A stretch of DNA of 64,000 bases from Chrysopilus asiliformis. Its lineage: Eukaryota; Arthropoda; Insecta; Diptera; Rhagionidae. Each line of letters starts with the position of its first letter. Position 1 is the first letter of the stretch. Under the pieces are notes generated by a model, which saw only the letters and a list, made by a program, of their open reading frames with translations, did not search any database and was not told where the DNA came from. The position numbers and the translations under genes are program-made. Positions 44,905 through 57,409 of this stretch are shown piece after piece. Location of the stretch: contig OZ035962.1 of assembly GCA_964034945.1 (NCBI GenBank), positions 9,065,789 through 9,129,788 of the forward strand, given 5' to 3'.

Positions 44905-44968
44905 ATTGGGAAGGCAAATGGTTTACAATTCCGAGAGGAGGTCCCGTGTTCGAGTCCCGGCAGAGACA
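44905..44968 (+). other. tRNA-like segment (possible SINE head)
   Basis: AAGGCAAATGGTTTACA resembles an A box and D arm. GAGGTCCCGTGTTCGAGTCC carries a near-consensus B box (GTTCGAGTCC) with a pairable T arm followed by CCGGCAGAGAC. The A-to-B spacing is a few bases short and no matching acceptor 5' strand or anticodon loop is clear, so it is not a functional tRNA gene. Confidence 0.3.
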
Positions 44969-44972
44969 TGTA

Positions 44973-46264
44973 ACACATGGATCAATAAGTCCCGAGACTA
45001 ACCCAGAGATGACGCTCGTAGTAAACCAGTAACCACGTCTTTCTAGAGTACTAACCTTTGCTTGAAACGTGTCAAAATTTTAAGTCGATCGGACCAGAAA
45101 CAGCTGAGTTATCGAGGTTGGAGTAAAGTCGTTTTGTAGTTTGTTTAAAAAATGGAAAAAACCGAGTTTCGTGTTCTGATAAAACATTGTTTTTTAATGG
45201 GTAAAAACACCGTGCAAGCGAAACAATGGATTGAAAAATGTTACCCGGACTCTTGTCCATCAAAAGCAACGATTTGTCGGTGGTTTGCCGAGTTTAAACG
45301 TGGTCGTACCGACACAAATGACGCGGAACGCTCGGGTAGACCTGTGGAAGCCGTTACACCGGAAAATGTGAGTGAAGTGACAAAAATTATAATGAAAGAT
45401 CGTAAAGTAAAGCTCCGTGAGATTGCTGAGATAACACAGATATCATATGGAAGTGCATTTACTATCCTTCATGAAAAATTGAGCATGAAAAAGGTTTTTT
45501 CCAAGTGGGTGCCGCGATTGCTTTCGATGGAACAAAAACAGCAACGAGTCGATGATTCAGAAAGCTGTTTATCGCTATTTACTCGCAATAAAAAAGATTT
45601 CTTGCGTCGTTACGTGTCCATGGACGAAACATGGATACATCACTACACTCCAGAGTCGAAGCGGCAGTCATCTGAGTGGCGCACAGCTGGCGAAAGCCGT
45701 CCGAAGCGTCCGAAAACGCAGCAGTCAGCTGGCAAAGTCATGGCGTCAGTTTTTTGGGATACGCATGGCGTGATTTTCATTGACTACCTCGAAAAAGGTA
45801 AATCGATCAACAGTGATTATTATATTGACTTGCTGGTGCGTTTGAAGGAGGAAATCGCAAAAAAACGACCGCACATGCAGAGAAAAAAATCCTTTTTCAC
45901 CAAGACAATGCACCCTGCCACAAGTCGATGAAAACAATGGCAAAATTGAACGAATTGGGCTTTCATCTGCTTCCCCACCCCCCATACTCGCCAGATTTAG
46001 CCCCCAGTGACTACTGGCTCTTTGCTGATCTTAAAAAAATGCTCCAGGGAAAAAGATTTGGCTCAAATGAGGAGGTCATCGCTGAAACTGAAGCTTATTT
46101 TGAAGCGAAAGATAATTTTTTTTATAAACATGGTATTGAAAAATTGGAAAAGCGTTGGAACGATTGTATCACCCTAAAAGGTGATTATATTGATGAATAA
46201 AAAAAAATTTGGCAAAAAAAATGTTGTTTTCATTGTTAGTCTCGGGACTTATTGATCCATGTGT
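44973..46264 (+). mobile_element. Mariner, irritans subfamily, full-length copy (B)
   Basis: Terminal repeats ACACATGGATCAATAAGTCC (about 30 bp) flanked by TA (44971-44972, 46265-46266). 1,292 bp, the usual mariner size. It carries a transposase gene with one apparent 1-base loss. It sits just 3' of the tRNA-like segment inside the CACTC-ended element. Confidence 0.96.
45152..46200 (+). pseudogene. Mariner (irritans) transposase with a single frameshift
   Basis: The first frame (45152-45931) holds the helix-turn-helix region, WVPRLL (119-124), MDETW with Asp158, and VFWDTHG. The second frame (to TAA at 46198) continues with PPYSPDLAPSDYWLF. The switch lies between 45883 and 45905, at an A7 run followed by a T run. 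With one base added the gene would be 350 codons including stop, the normal family length, and 34 residues would separate the second Asp (in the shifted HQDNA segment) from the third (APSD), i.e. the DD34D signature. No other lesion is seen, so inactivation is recent or an assembly homopolymer error. Confidence 0.93.
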
Positions 46265-46529
46265 TAAGAAAAGTTTTTAACAAGTAATATTAACTTTGGA
46301 AACACGAAAAAAAACTCAAAACATCTCAAATGCTTGCAAAAAAAAAGAGAATTTGTGAGGTTTTTTTTCTTGGTAATAAATTGGTTTAACACCGAAAAAT
46401 TGTTAAAAATTAACACCCATAAGGAATTGTTGTGAACTCCTAGCCCGGTGCTCGATTTCCTCCAATAGGTGATGGACTCCCTCAAACTCCCTTTCGGTGC
46501 GTAATCGACTCCATTTTTTCGAGAGTGTA

Positions 46530-46869
46530 CTACACATATATCGTAGTAAATGTGAAATAATACCTTTGCAATCAATAATATTATTACTGTTCTAAATAAA
46601 AATATTAGAAACAATTTTTAGGTGCATATGATTGAAAGACCGTACCCACAGTTTTTGTTTATAGCTCATTTCCATCACCAAGATATATCAGCACATTTTT
46701 TTGTGAATTTACAATATGAAAAACGCGTTTATTGAGTTGTTTTAAGTGCATTTGAAATATTTGAAAGTATCCTTCAGAATTACGTTTTCCTCCCAACTGA
46801 GAGGCTTTCAATTTAAAGGTATTTTTGATCTTGACACCCAAAAACCTTAGCCTGCGATGGCATTTTTTT
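46530..46869. other. Unique AT-rich spacer
   Basis: Nothing recognised. Confidence 0.4.
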
Positions 46870-47395
46870 CAGAGATCTCTATCTGCACAAAAGATTTCGT
46901 TTCGCATGCCCGTCCGTATGTGTGTCTGACCGTGAACACCATAACTTTCGAAAAAAATAGTTGGAGACTTGAAATTTTGTACAGTTGCGTTTTTCATAAA
47001 TGACAAGGTAGACCATTTGTTCCTCCCTCCCCCATACAAGCGATACAGTTTTTTTTATCACTTTCTCGAGAACGGTGAGTCGTATTGAAAGACCTGTAAA
47101 GGTAAAATGCATTTGAAATATGATTTTACATAAGTTCTGTATACACCAAAATCCAGTTGGACCACTCCTTCTGCCCCTCCCTTTTTTATATTTTCTCGAA
47201 AGCACCATTTTCGAAAAATTTACAAAGACGAAATGTGTTTAAAATATGATTTTACATAAACGTACATCAAAATCCAATCGGATCAACCTTTTCCCCCTCT
47301 TTTATACAAATGGATTTTTTACATAAAAATTTTGTCTGCCCTCATTTGGAATTTAGGTTATTTTATAAATTTGACAATTGTACTTTTCTTATATT
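46870..47395 (+). mobile_element. Dispersed repeat R1, copy f (3' part duplicated)
   Basis: Follows R1 from the AAAGATTTCG/CCCGTCCG region through GTGAACACCATAACTTTCG. The segment with ATATGATTTTACATAA and CCAAAATCCAGTTGGACC occurs twice (about 47115 and 47240), a partial tandem duplication. It ends GACAATTGTACTTTTC. Confidence 0.7.
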
Positions 47396-47399
47396 TCTT

Positions 47400-50300
47400 C
47401 TTCAGATATGTCGACTGTATATTTTTCGAGGGAGGGTAAATTGGTGTGTGATTTTTTTACAGGCAAAACATTTAGTTTAATATTTAACAAACTGATAACT
47501 GACATATTTGCTAGTTTTCAAGTATGTTGGCTAGCAATCATTATAATTAAACAGATTTTTAAATCATCCTAATGAGGAAATCTATCAAAATAATATTATA
47601 ATAAGTAACTCAAAACGAAATTCATGGAAAAACTTATTTCGTCGGTTTAGACAGACAACAACACAGATATAATATCATATTACAAATAAGTTCCCAAGAA
47701 ATTGACGACATACGAAACTAGTAGGTTATGTTGATATGCATATGTTCAGATCAGAGCTCGGCCGATGGTTGTCGGGATTTTTATCAACCCCTTGAACGAA
47801 TGAAATCTCAAATTATCGAGACCAAGGTAAAAATGCTTACCGATAGACCGTCATACTGCACCTGCATACAAGTTTTACCTTAAACTTATCGAACTGCAAT
47901 TTACGGCCCTGTCATATGTTTAGGTATAGTAGGTACTTCCAGGCCAAATCATCCAACCGAAATGCATTTGCCGCCATTGCACTTCGTTATTATTTGCCTT
48001 CCACTATGCACACCAACCTTTATATAACCTGTCTACAGGCGGACGGACAGAGTCTACGCGACATTCTGATGCACTTTAGGCTGGATGGACTGCAATCGCC
48101 CTCTTGCATATAGGCTAAAAGCCTCTGGTTCGCATTTTGTTCTTGGGTTGCAATGCATTTTTTTGCAGTCTACCAAAAGAACAATAAAGAGGGGGGAGAG
48201 GGTGGTATAGAGGGTTATATCAGAGAAGACTCTCCTTCTTTGATGACATTCGGTGCAGTCAAATGCACTTCGTCGGCACGAGATTTTTGTTATTGGGTGG
48301 ACGTTTCGGGTTTTATGCAATTTTTCTAAAAGAAAGAAAAAAAAAACGCTTGAGAAGCTAAAAAAAGAACAAATTATATATTTTAAGGTTTAGTTTCCAT
48401 ATTAAAATGCACTCAGTTCGATAATTCACTAATCGCGTGCAAAGAGGAAGCAGGAAGCTGACTAGACCGAGGGTAGTCGTTTTCATCGTTTTATTCGACG
48501 ACATTGCCGTCTGCGGCTACAACCAATGGCGACAATATTGCGTGTGTAGCAAAATTCGAGTACGTTTTTTTCTATTTTTACGTTTTCGTTATCTGAAATA
48601 AACTAAACACGAATTCGATGAGGCGATTTTGATCCGCATGTCGTCACGTGAAGTTTGGGGTCATACTGATAAGTTTTAAAAGTTTTGATTTATACAGAGC
48701 TATTGCTTTATAAAAGCGTAAACCCTAAATAATGAAAAATCATTTATGTATTTATCTGAATTTAAAGGTTAGTACTCGCTTGAAAGAGTCGCCAGTCGCC
48801 ACCTAAAGTGAATATTTTTTACAAATGAACTGACAAGGAAAGTACCCGAACCTGAAATGTCCGATTTTGATGATTTTTTTATGTGTTGTAGTAAATTGAA
48901 AAATAGGCGACACATTTTTAGTTTTAAGGAGGGAAATCCCTCCTGGAAAATCAGGCAAAAAAAATGGATTTCTCGCATTACTCAGCAAACAGTCGTTCGA
49001 TTTAAACGTCACAAAAATCAAAAATTTTCTTTTTAATAATAGAAGTGAATTTGCGAAAAAATTAAAATTACTGTCATGTGATAGAGGAACCTATATATGT
49101 ACAAACATGTTTAATCCCACTCTCCCCTATGATTTTGAAGCACAGCAAACTGATTGTATATTTTAAAAGGTCTATCAAAACTAAAGTTTCCCCGTTTTCG
49201 CATTCGACCGGAAAAAGTCAAATAATAGGGTAAGCAATCCTTTTACTATCACTTGTCAAACGATTTTTTTTTACAATGAATTTTGAACCAATTCAGATTG
49301 AACCTTTATTTTTGGTAGAGAAGTTTCTGCTTTAAAGCTTCCCAACCACGTGAAGATAACTGACGCACTAAACATGTCGCCCTAAATTCGCAACTCTACC
49401 ATTCCTATCAGTCATTTTTATAACCTTTTTGAACTAGAATAAAAATACAAAAAAATTTAAGAGTAAAGAAGTTAAAGATTCTGAGAAAAACATTTTGCAA
49501 ATAAAAAATCTTAGCACATTATTTCGCGCGCGAATCTGGCAATCATCCGCAAGGGCAACTCTAGAAAGGAAAAATTCGCGGCGAGTCAAATCTTTCGAGA
49601 TATATTCGCATTTTTTTCGCAGTATACCAAAAGAACAATAAAAAGGGGGAGAGGGTGGTATAGAGGGGTATATCGATAGAAATATCGATAAGGAGAAATT
49701 CGCGGCGAGCCAAATCTTTTGAGATATATTCGCCCTAGGTGGGAAATCATTGAAAAAATGCGCCGCATGTGTAAAAAATGTTATTTTCCGCCACCCCCAT
49801 GAAGAGTAGAGTATTTACCTTTTTTCTAGCGTTTGATAAATTGTCACACTTAATTGATTAATCCGGAGCAAAAGAAAAGTTTCCAGGACGCCGAGACAAC
49901 ATGCCTAAATCCTGGACTGTCCGGAACGTATGGTCACCCTAATTCATTTTTTATCATTTGGAATTTTAAAAAATCAAACATTATTTGTACACAATATTTG
50001 TGATTGTATCGATTTCGTTGCGTCTTAAAAAAAAATTAAATCGGATAAAATCAATTTAATGCGAAGAATGTATCTCACACGAGCCATCTGTATACCGACA
50101 AATGACATCTGGTCTTTATTTAACTTTTTTTTATATTTATTTTTCAGAAAATTTACGTTTTAGCGCATTAACAACCTAAGGAAGATAAATTCTTGCAACA
50201 TTGTAGTTGATACGATATAAATTTCATCCGAAAGATAAAATCTTGTGAAAATTTTCATCATACAGCCTCCTGCATTGTCGGAAAACAAAGAACAATCTTA

Positions 50301-50940
50301 CGAAATAATAAAAAAATCAAAGATAAAATATACTTTAATCGGTCGAAGACAAAACATTGTATTCATCTGGTATTATAACGACGAACGATTCACATTTAAT
50401 CAATTAAATTAGACTATGTTTTGGATTTATTCATCATTAATCATTGAACATTGCAAAATAATACTTTGCGAGTTGTTCTTGAGTCGGCTGGCAGATGGCT
50501 TAATTTCAAGTTTGTCTGGGAATTCGTATTCGTAATGATTTAAAAGTTTTTGTGAAAAAAGGTCTTCTTTATTGTCATTTAAAAGCCGTACCATTAAAAG
50601 GGTAATATAGTAATGACGTCTTCTTTTCTGGATGAAAAGAATTTAATGTGTTTAACTTCCAAATAAGAAAAACGAAGGAAAGCCCAATAGAGGGAAACCC
50701 GTAAAGGATTTCTATCAAATCTTTGCATGTTTGACTACTGCTACAAATAAATGAAGTTGGTTACTTCAAATTTGGTGTATTTAAAATACAAGCGTATCTA
50801 GATCTTGGATGTTTCGATGTAAGTCGCTGTGATACACAAAGCCAAATATTTCGTTACCGGTATTGGTATATGTACGACGATGCGATGCATAATCTTTTCG
50901 AATTTATTTTTAAAAGCTTTACTATTACCAGGAGCAATAC
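47400..50940. other. Mostly unique stretch with two related repeat blocks
   Basis: 48150-48230 and 49608-49680 share the order GCAGTnTACCAAAAGAACAA then GGGAGAGGGTGGTATAGAGG. 49568-49608 and 49692-49731 are a direct repeat (ATTCGCGGCGAG...GATATATTCGC). Elsewhere no gene. GGTCACCCTAATT near 49934 resembles a DNA-transposon terminus without partner. Confidence 0.4.
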
Positions 50941-50942
50941 TT

Positions 50943-51211
50943 TATTCTATGAAGACAGACCGAATTTTGTTAGAAAATTTTCTATTTGCATTGGGGAGGG
51001 AGAAGGAGTGGTTCGATTGAATTTTAAAGTATGGAAGAATTATTTTCTAAACACATTTTGCTCTTATAAATTTTTCGATACGACACGCCGTTTTCGAGAA
51101 AATCGTAGAAAACTTTTTCATTTGTAGGGTGCAGGGGGAAAGCATGGTCCGTTAGAACTTTAACTCACTTTAAGTGTTCAGGGACCGAGAGACATACGGA
51201 CATACAAAAGG

Positions 51212-51242
<31 letters not shown>

Positions 51243-51374
51243 GGTCGGAGAAGCGGAAATCAAAATCTTTTATTATCCCAAACCTCCGGGTATAATTCAT
51301 TTTTGTGTCCAATGATTGGTTCGAAACGGTGTACTAAATCTAATATACTACTATATGATTTTCATATAGAGTAT
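50943..51374 (-). mobile_element. Dispersed repeat R1, copy g
   Basis: Minus-oriented R1 from TATTCTATGAAGACAGAC to CATATAGAGTATAA, including a (GACA)n run at 51203-51242. Confidence 0.75.
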
Positions 51375-52117
51375 AATAAAGGAAACCTGTATATTGAACC
51401 TTCTAAAACGCGAATAAAAGAAATATTTGCACAAATTAAACTTAAATTGAGATATCTCCATACCTGATAAAAACATCACATCTGGCAATACTGATCTAAA
51501 ACAGCCAAACAGGAAGTAAAAGGTTGTAAATCTACCTCTTATGGGATATTTTTTTTGGATTTTTTGTCACAAACAAGACACCGATAGTTAATTCCACAAA
51601 TAACTTCGTCGTCGATGCAACATTGTATGAAACCCTCACCTCATTCGTCTTTTCTGGTTGTTCTGATCGTGAGCCGATTTAAGAGAATGATCACAAGTTA
51701 TTTTTCTTGTACCTTTTTTGCAAAAATGAATATAATAAAAGGTATGAAAAAAACATTCTCGGCTGTAGACATTTTTTTGCCATATTCTTGGAAATCGATG
51801 GTAATAAATCTTTTAGATTTACACATCGTCCTGAGTCTCACGATTGATGAATTCCCGTCTACGTTTTGTTAAAACATTGAATACGAAAATGTAATTTTTA
51901 AAGTTTAAAGAGTTTTAATAGATATTGTGTTAAAATTGTGGTGAACGTAATTTTAATTTTTATCGATTTTTGTTGCATAAGACGCTGTCATTTAATTTGT
52001 CATGCTAATTTTCGACTTTTTGCAAAAACCTATTGGAGTATGAGATAAAATAATTCTTAAAAGTCGATATTTATGAAATTCAAGTGACAAAAAATTCACG
52101 GAGTGAAATAATAGCAC

Positions 52118-52185
52118 ACAAATGGATTTTTTTAAATAAAAATTTTGTATTTGACGATTGACCCCCGGCAATTGTACATTTTCTT
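52118..52185 (+). mobile_element. R1 fragment, copy h (3' end)
   Basis: AATGGATTTTTTTAAATAAA then GACGATTGACCCCCGGCAATTG matches the distal end of R1 copy c. Confidence 0.6.
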
Positions 52186-52199
52186 ATATTTTATATTTT

Positions 52200-53785
52200 T
52201 TTTTTCTTGGACATCTTGCAATTTTGTGTGGCTGCAAGGTAGACCATCTCCTCCTCCTTCCATATAATCTTTTTCTTGAAATTGTCCGTAGAACCATGCC
52301 CTTTAGGATTAGCATCAAGTACTGGGTATCCTGTATTATAGATTTTATTTCTGTGGCGTTATATAACGTGTAAAAATATAGTGAAAGTTGTGAAAATTAA
52401 TAAAGAATATTTTGCAATAAAAACATTGTGAATTCATTCAATTTCACAGTCTATAGAGTTTGGCGGACATGCTTTTTTGTAACATGCGTTTTAAGAAAAC
52501 TATAGTAAATGCTTAGTTATTATCGCTAGTCAAGATAACATTTTGTTGCTGGCTTTTGGTTATCGTCTGGTGAGTTATAGTATAATGAATGACTTATCAA
52601 TTTGTTATCATTTTACATTGTTGCGCTAATTGAGTCAGTTACAGACCACGACCAGACATCACTCTAGTATAGTATCATGGAAAAAAACCTACGTTACGCC
52701 CGCGGGCTAATCTCGCAACCGCCAGACAATCGTCTGGTAGCTATACTGCGCTAAAGGCTTAAGCAGCGATAAGCGAAAATATGTGACATGTGATAACAGC
52801 AACAAAGGGGGAAATGTGCCCGTCTGTATTTAACTTTGCCAATGTTGGGTCATATGTCTGGGCTGAGACCCCCAGACTGTAGACAAACCAAACCCGACCA
52901 GACATTAGAAAACCCGCCCAAAACTGTGTCAAACACGCGCGCGTCACTATTTACACAACACTAGACGCAATTAGAAGGTTACCAAGTTTTTCTAGTCATC
53001 ACCTTGCGATAATCCAGTCGTGCATTAGAAATTTCAATATGGATTTTCGATTCATGATCGCGGAGAGTGCTAATATTTAGCAAGTTTGTAGTTTTAGGTC
53101 GTCGCTAGACACCCAGTTTATGAATCAAGGGGGGAGTGAAGCTAGAACATACACGGGACTAGACAGATATCGAAGTACAAACAAAATGCGAGCAATTTAG
53201 TAATTCTGCCGTCAACATATGACGTTTATTGCAAAGTGGCGGCCATGAAAACGCTTGAGTGATACAATCGATAGATAGGAAAACCACCATCAATCAATGA
53301 ATTTTGTCTGGGATTCACACTTCAGTCGAGACTTTGTGGCACGTGGCGTCAGATGAAGATACAATTCCACTTAACCCTTGCCCGCCAACACCCAGCACCG
53401 TTACGATTCACTTAGCTAGCAGCATCCCCAGCACCCCATCTGTTGGACTTTGGCACCGGGTGACCCGTTTCCAAATAGCTAACCCGACCAATGCGACAGT
53501 GGTCTGCCAGCCTGAGTAATTTAATGTGTGCGGATGATGTCATTTGAGATCCGCCAGACTTTCCTGATTGCTGAAAAGTCTAGAGATAGCGCTAGACTTT
53601 GTCGGTTTTCAGTGTTTTCTGATAGTGTTTTTCGCGATCATTTTCTAAAATTCAAAGTTAATTGGTGGAGACACGCCGCTTTTGTGCCAATGATGCAACG
53701 ATCTATTAATCGTTCATGAAACGAAGCGATATGTTAGCTATTAAAAACCGAGTTGTCAGCAATGCCACGGAAAATCACATGAGTT
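52200..53785. other. Unique stretch, GATA-rich and less AT-rich; no gene
   Basis: 52520-52800 holds seven GATAA/TTATC sites. 52690-53520 is GC-richer and of complex composition, with short domain-free frames. It may be a regulatory region. I see no exon I can support. Confidence 0.3.
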
Positions 53786-53788
53786 TTT

Positions 53789-54250
53789 ATACTCTATATA
53801 ATATATCGAATAAGAGTTTATTAGATTTAGTATACCGTTTGGAATGCATCGAACCAATCATCGGACACAAAAATAAACTATACCAGGGTGTGTTGGATGA
53901 CAAAAGGTTTTGATTTCCGCATGTCTGTCTGTCTGTCTGTCTGTCAGTCTGTTTTTCTGTCTGTTTCTATGTCCGTGAACACCATAACTTTCGAAAGGAT
54001 TGAGCTAGAGACTTGAAATTTTGTACAGTTGCGTTTCTCGTAAATGGCAAGGTTAAGTTCTTGAACGTACAAAACTATTTTTTCTCCCGCTCCCCATACA
54101 AACGAAACAATTATTTACACTTTTTACTAAAACGGTGAGTCGTATTGAAAAATTTATGCAAGTTAATGTCTTAAGAATATGATTTTATATTACTTACATA
54201 TATATAAAAATCCAGTGGGACCATTCCTTCCCCCTCCCCCGTAAAAATTT
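53789..54250 (+). mobile_element. Dispersed repeat R1, copy i
   Basis: Best plus-oriented example of the R1 5' half: ATACTCTATATAATATATCG, AATGCATCGAACCAATCATC, TGACAAAAGGTTTTGATTTC, a (GTCT)n run, and GTGAACACCATAACTTTCG through to AAAATCCAGTGGGACC. The distal end is missing. Confidence 0.78.
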
Positions 54251-54326
54251 GAAAACGTTAATCATGGCACATGGATATAGGAACATCCCCGGGTAATTAT
54301 CCATAATTTTTTTTTCCTGTTATTAA

Positions 54327-54559
54327 CACTAGATTGCCCAAGGAAGTCAAGCAGTCAAAATGACTGCTTTTGGCAATATAGGTATAACACATATATAATA
54401 TACCGGAAATTAAAGAAGGGGGAGGTAACTACAATTATTAATAAACGCATTTATATGTTGTACAAAAAGTCACAAAATTCTAACAAATTGTGTCATTATA
54501 TACATAATTGTTTTTCTGATTGAAATTAAAAAGCAGTCAAAATGACTTGCAATCTAGTG
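54327..54559. mobile_element. piggyBac-type miniature element
   Basis: TTAA flanks both sides (54323-54326, 54560-54563), with inverted termini CACTAGATTGC. Just inside both ends is the palindromic AGCAGTCAAAATGACT. 233 bp, non-coding. TTAA duplications with short C-rich/CACTAG termini are characteristic of piggyBac derivatives. Confidence 0.8.
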
Positions 54560-54564
54560 TTAAA

Positions 54565-57407
54565 TCATAACCATGAATCCCGCACTTTATATGAGTATAC
54601 GGATCTGATGTCATCTAATTGCAGTCACATGTGAATCTATTAACGCATCTTTGTATTTTTTGTTAATCTACTTACATAATTTCCAATGATGCAATATCAC
54701 CGCATAATTGGCTTACCTAGAAACAAAAAAAAGAGAAATTATTATAGACTTTTTAATACATTTTAGCACATTTTTTTATCATGGCAGACACTTGATCAAA
54801 TATTGAAAGCTTAAAAAATAATCATAAAAGTATTATAAGGCTAAAATGAGTGTAAGGAAAATTTATTTTTGCTATGCGACCTTGAGTCTGTAGCTGTCGA
54901 TTCGGCGGCCGGCGATGGTTAGCAAACACATGAAAAAAACATGAAAAAAACGATGAAAAAAAAATTTTTTTTTTGTAGATCATGTATTGAAGAATTATTT
55001 TAGATTTTAAGAAAAAAAGTAGATACTGAAAATTGTGATCAAAAAAGATTTTGTCCGCGCTGAAAAATTAACCGTACGTTAAATAAGTATACGTTAATTC
55101 GGTCAGCCCTACTAGACTAGCCTATTCTTAAATAACAAAATAAAATAAATTATAAAAAATGAAAAATAAAACAAAATATATAACTAACAAAACCTATTAT
55201 AAAAACTACTAAAAATCCATTTTATTTTAATATAAACCGACAACAGAAAAAAAAATAAAAAAACAAAAAAAAAATAAAATAAAATAATAAAAAAAAACAA
55301 AAAAAAATACAAACAAAAACTTTTTTTAAGTTAAATAATACTAAAATGTTTAAAAGTAAGCTATTCTCATATATAAAATAAAATAAAGTATAAAAATAAT
55401 AAAAAAACATAAAACAAAATTAAAAACAAAAAAAGTAAAAGTGAATAAATTATTAAAAAATTTAAAAAAAAAATAAAAAATAAATAAATAAATTAAGAAA
55501 AAAATAAAGCAATAAAACAAAAATAAGAATCACAAAATTTCTTCACACTCATTAAAAATTTCTTGGATTTTATAATCCACCAATCCCTTAATTTTTCTAT
55601 TTTTTGTTTTAAAAATGTTATTTTACCGTTTTTAGGCATTTATATTCCATTATTATCATTGTAGATGTTTGTGAGTATTCTCACATACATTTTTATAAGA
55701 TTTTTGTATTTTCCAACATCCTCATGGAACGTTTATTTTATTAGTTTTATATTCTTGGTTTGTTTTATTTTTGTTTAGGTAAATTAGAAGTTTTAGAATA
55801 GGGTTTAATTTTTTTTATTAGGTTTTTTCTTTTTCATTGTGATTTGTTATTATTTTTTATGTTTTATTATTATTTTTATACTTCATTTTAAACTATATAT
55901 TTTATATTTGCATGGAAAAGTTTTCGGCGCGTACCATAAAAACGGCAAGAGCATAGAATATACCGAGAAGCGACACTTAGAATGAGGTGCTGGTTCCTCT
56001 TTCACATACGATTTCTCAAGAAATTCTCAAGAAAAACTCAAAATATCCTCAAAAAGTAGTGAATGAATAAGCTCTTTTTCCATATCAATTGATAGAAGAG
56101 TGAAGCAAGCGAATAACTAATAAAAACTTTTCTCTTTTATTGGGTTTATTAAGTCTTTATGTTTGTTCACTTATTTCTCTGAAAACAACAATTTTTTCAA
56201 CGAAAAACTCGAGAATTGGTCAATTTTTCATGAAATGCGTGTTAAAATCGCCTTCATATATTTTTTTTGTATTGAAGTGGGCCGAGTGATACTTCTGGAT
56301 AAATTCTATGGTAAGAAGGCTATCGATAAAATACCAATTTTATGATTTTTGCACCCTTTCTCGTCTAAATTTTTCGCGATTGTTTGTGGGAAGATTAGTG
56401 CCACTTTCCACAACCGGAGACCCGGCCCCTTCTAACCCCCCTAAATCCTTTTCTATCAAAAATTTCTATGAAAATTCTGTTTGAAATTTTCGTAGAAAAT
56501 ATCTCACTTATTTTAAGGCATAAAGTAATTTTTCGCATTAAAATTTTACTGATTTAAATATTAAAAACAAAAGCATTTTTTTGATGAAGTATGGATCTTT
56601 TCTAGTTTTCTTTTTCACAATAGATTATCCTAAATGATGTGAGTGAAAAGATGACCCCTTTTGTACGATTACTGAAATTACGTTGTTATTCGATGTTTGT
56701 CTGTATCGGGCTTTTAGCTTTTTTGCTTATGGTATTGAAATTTTTATTGACCTACTTTAAAATCTATAAAAAATGTCTATCGGGAAACCCTTCGTAGGCA
56801 TTGTATATATTTATAATACGCAATTTAGATACTAACGCGTTATTTAGAGTAAAGTCGCAGTTCGATCTTTTTGCGAGAAAGTTTTGTGAAGTACGAACCA
56901 AAAATTGTGAAGTATAAAACAAAAATAAAAATTACACGCGAAAATTTGAAAGCAAAAATTCAAAAAACGTCATTTTCTTGAAGCACATCAAGAAACAAAT
57001 ATTTTTAAATTTCATTTGTAGAAAACAGACGGAAACAGACGATGTTGTGAGAATATAAAACTCAAAATGCGTGCTACCTTGTAAATTACATATAAGCCCT
57101 ATTCCTTTTCTCAATTTTGTTTTTTATTCCTTTCTATTTCTTTTACAATTCTCAATGATAATAAAATTCTACTTTTCCATCAAGTAGAAATCGTCCCAAA
57201 GGAAATGTGAGCTACTTACTTATTTATTGGACTTCTTTTTACCCTCTAACGCTATTCCCAATCGAATCGTGCAGGAACAAATGCTCGTATTTGGCAATCG
57301 TAACACAATCCACTCAGACTCCACGCAAAAGTATCGGAAAACCAATGGAAAATGTAAACTTTCCTCCTTAAATGAATGTCTGTGCGAATTCAGTCAAATC
57401 TATAGTA
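54565..57407. other. AT-rich stretch with A-rich low-complexity core
   Basis: 55110-55530 is almost entirely A with scattered T and C (AAAATAAAATAA-type). No gene recognised in the remainder. Confidence 0.45.
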
Positions 57408-57409
57408 TA

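Larger units (their letters stand above)
44653..46527. mobile_element. CACTC-ended inverted-repeat element interrupted by mariner
   Basis: Both ends are CACTCTCGAAAAAAT, flanked by TA (44651-44652, 46528-46529). Removing the mariner leaves about 580 bp of non-coding element with repeated ACTCC / TAACACCG phrases at both sides. Termini resemble M1 and M3 (CACTC then A-rich), suggesting one superfamily of 2-bp-duplicating elements. Confidence 0.7.

Noticed and set aside
44905..44968. Functional tRNA gene
   Set aside because: No matching acceptor 5' strand or clear anticodon arm; A- to B-box spacing is short.
55222..55410. Phe-rich minus frame resembling a membrane peptide
   Set aside because: Translation of the A-rich low-complexity tract.
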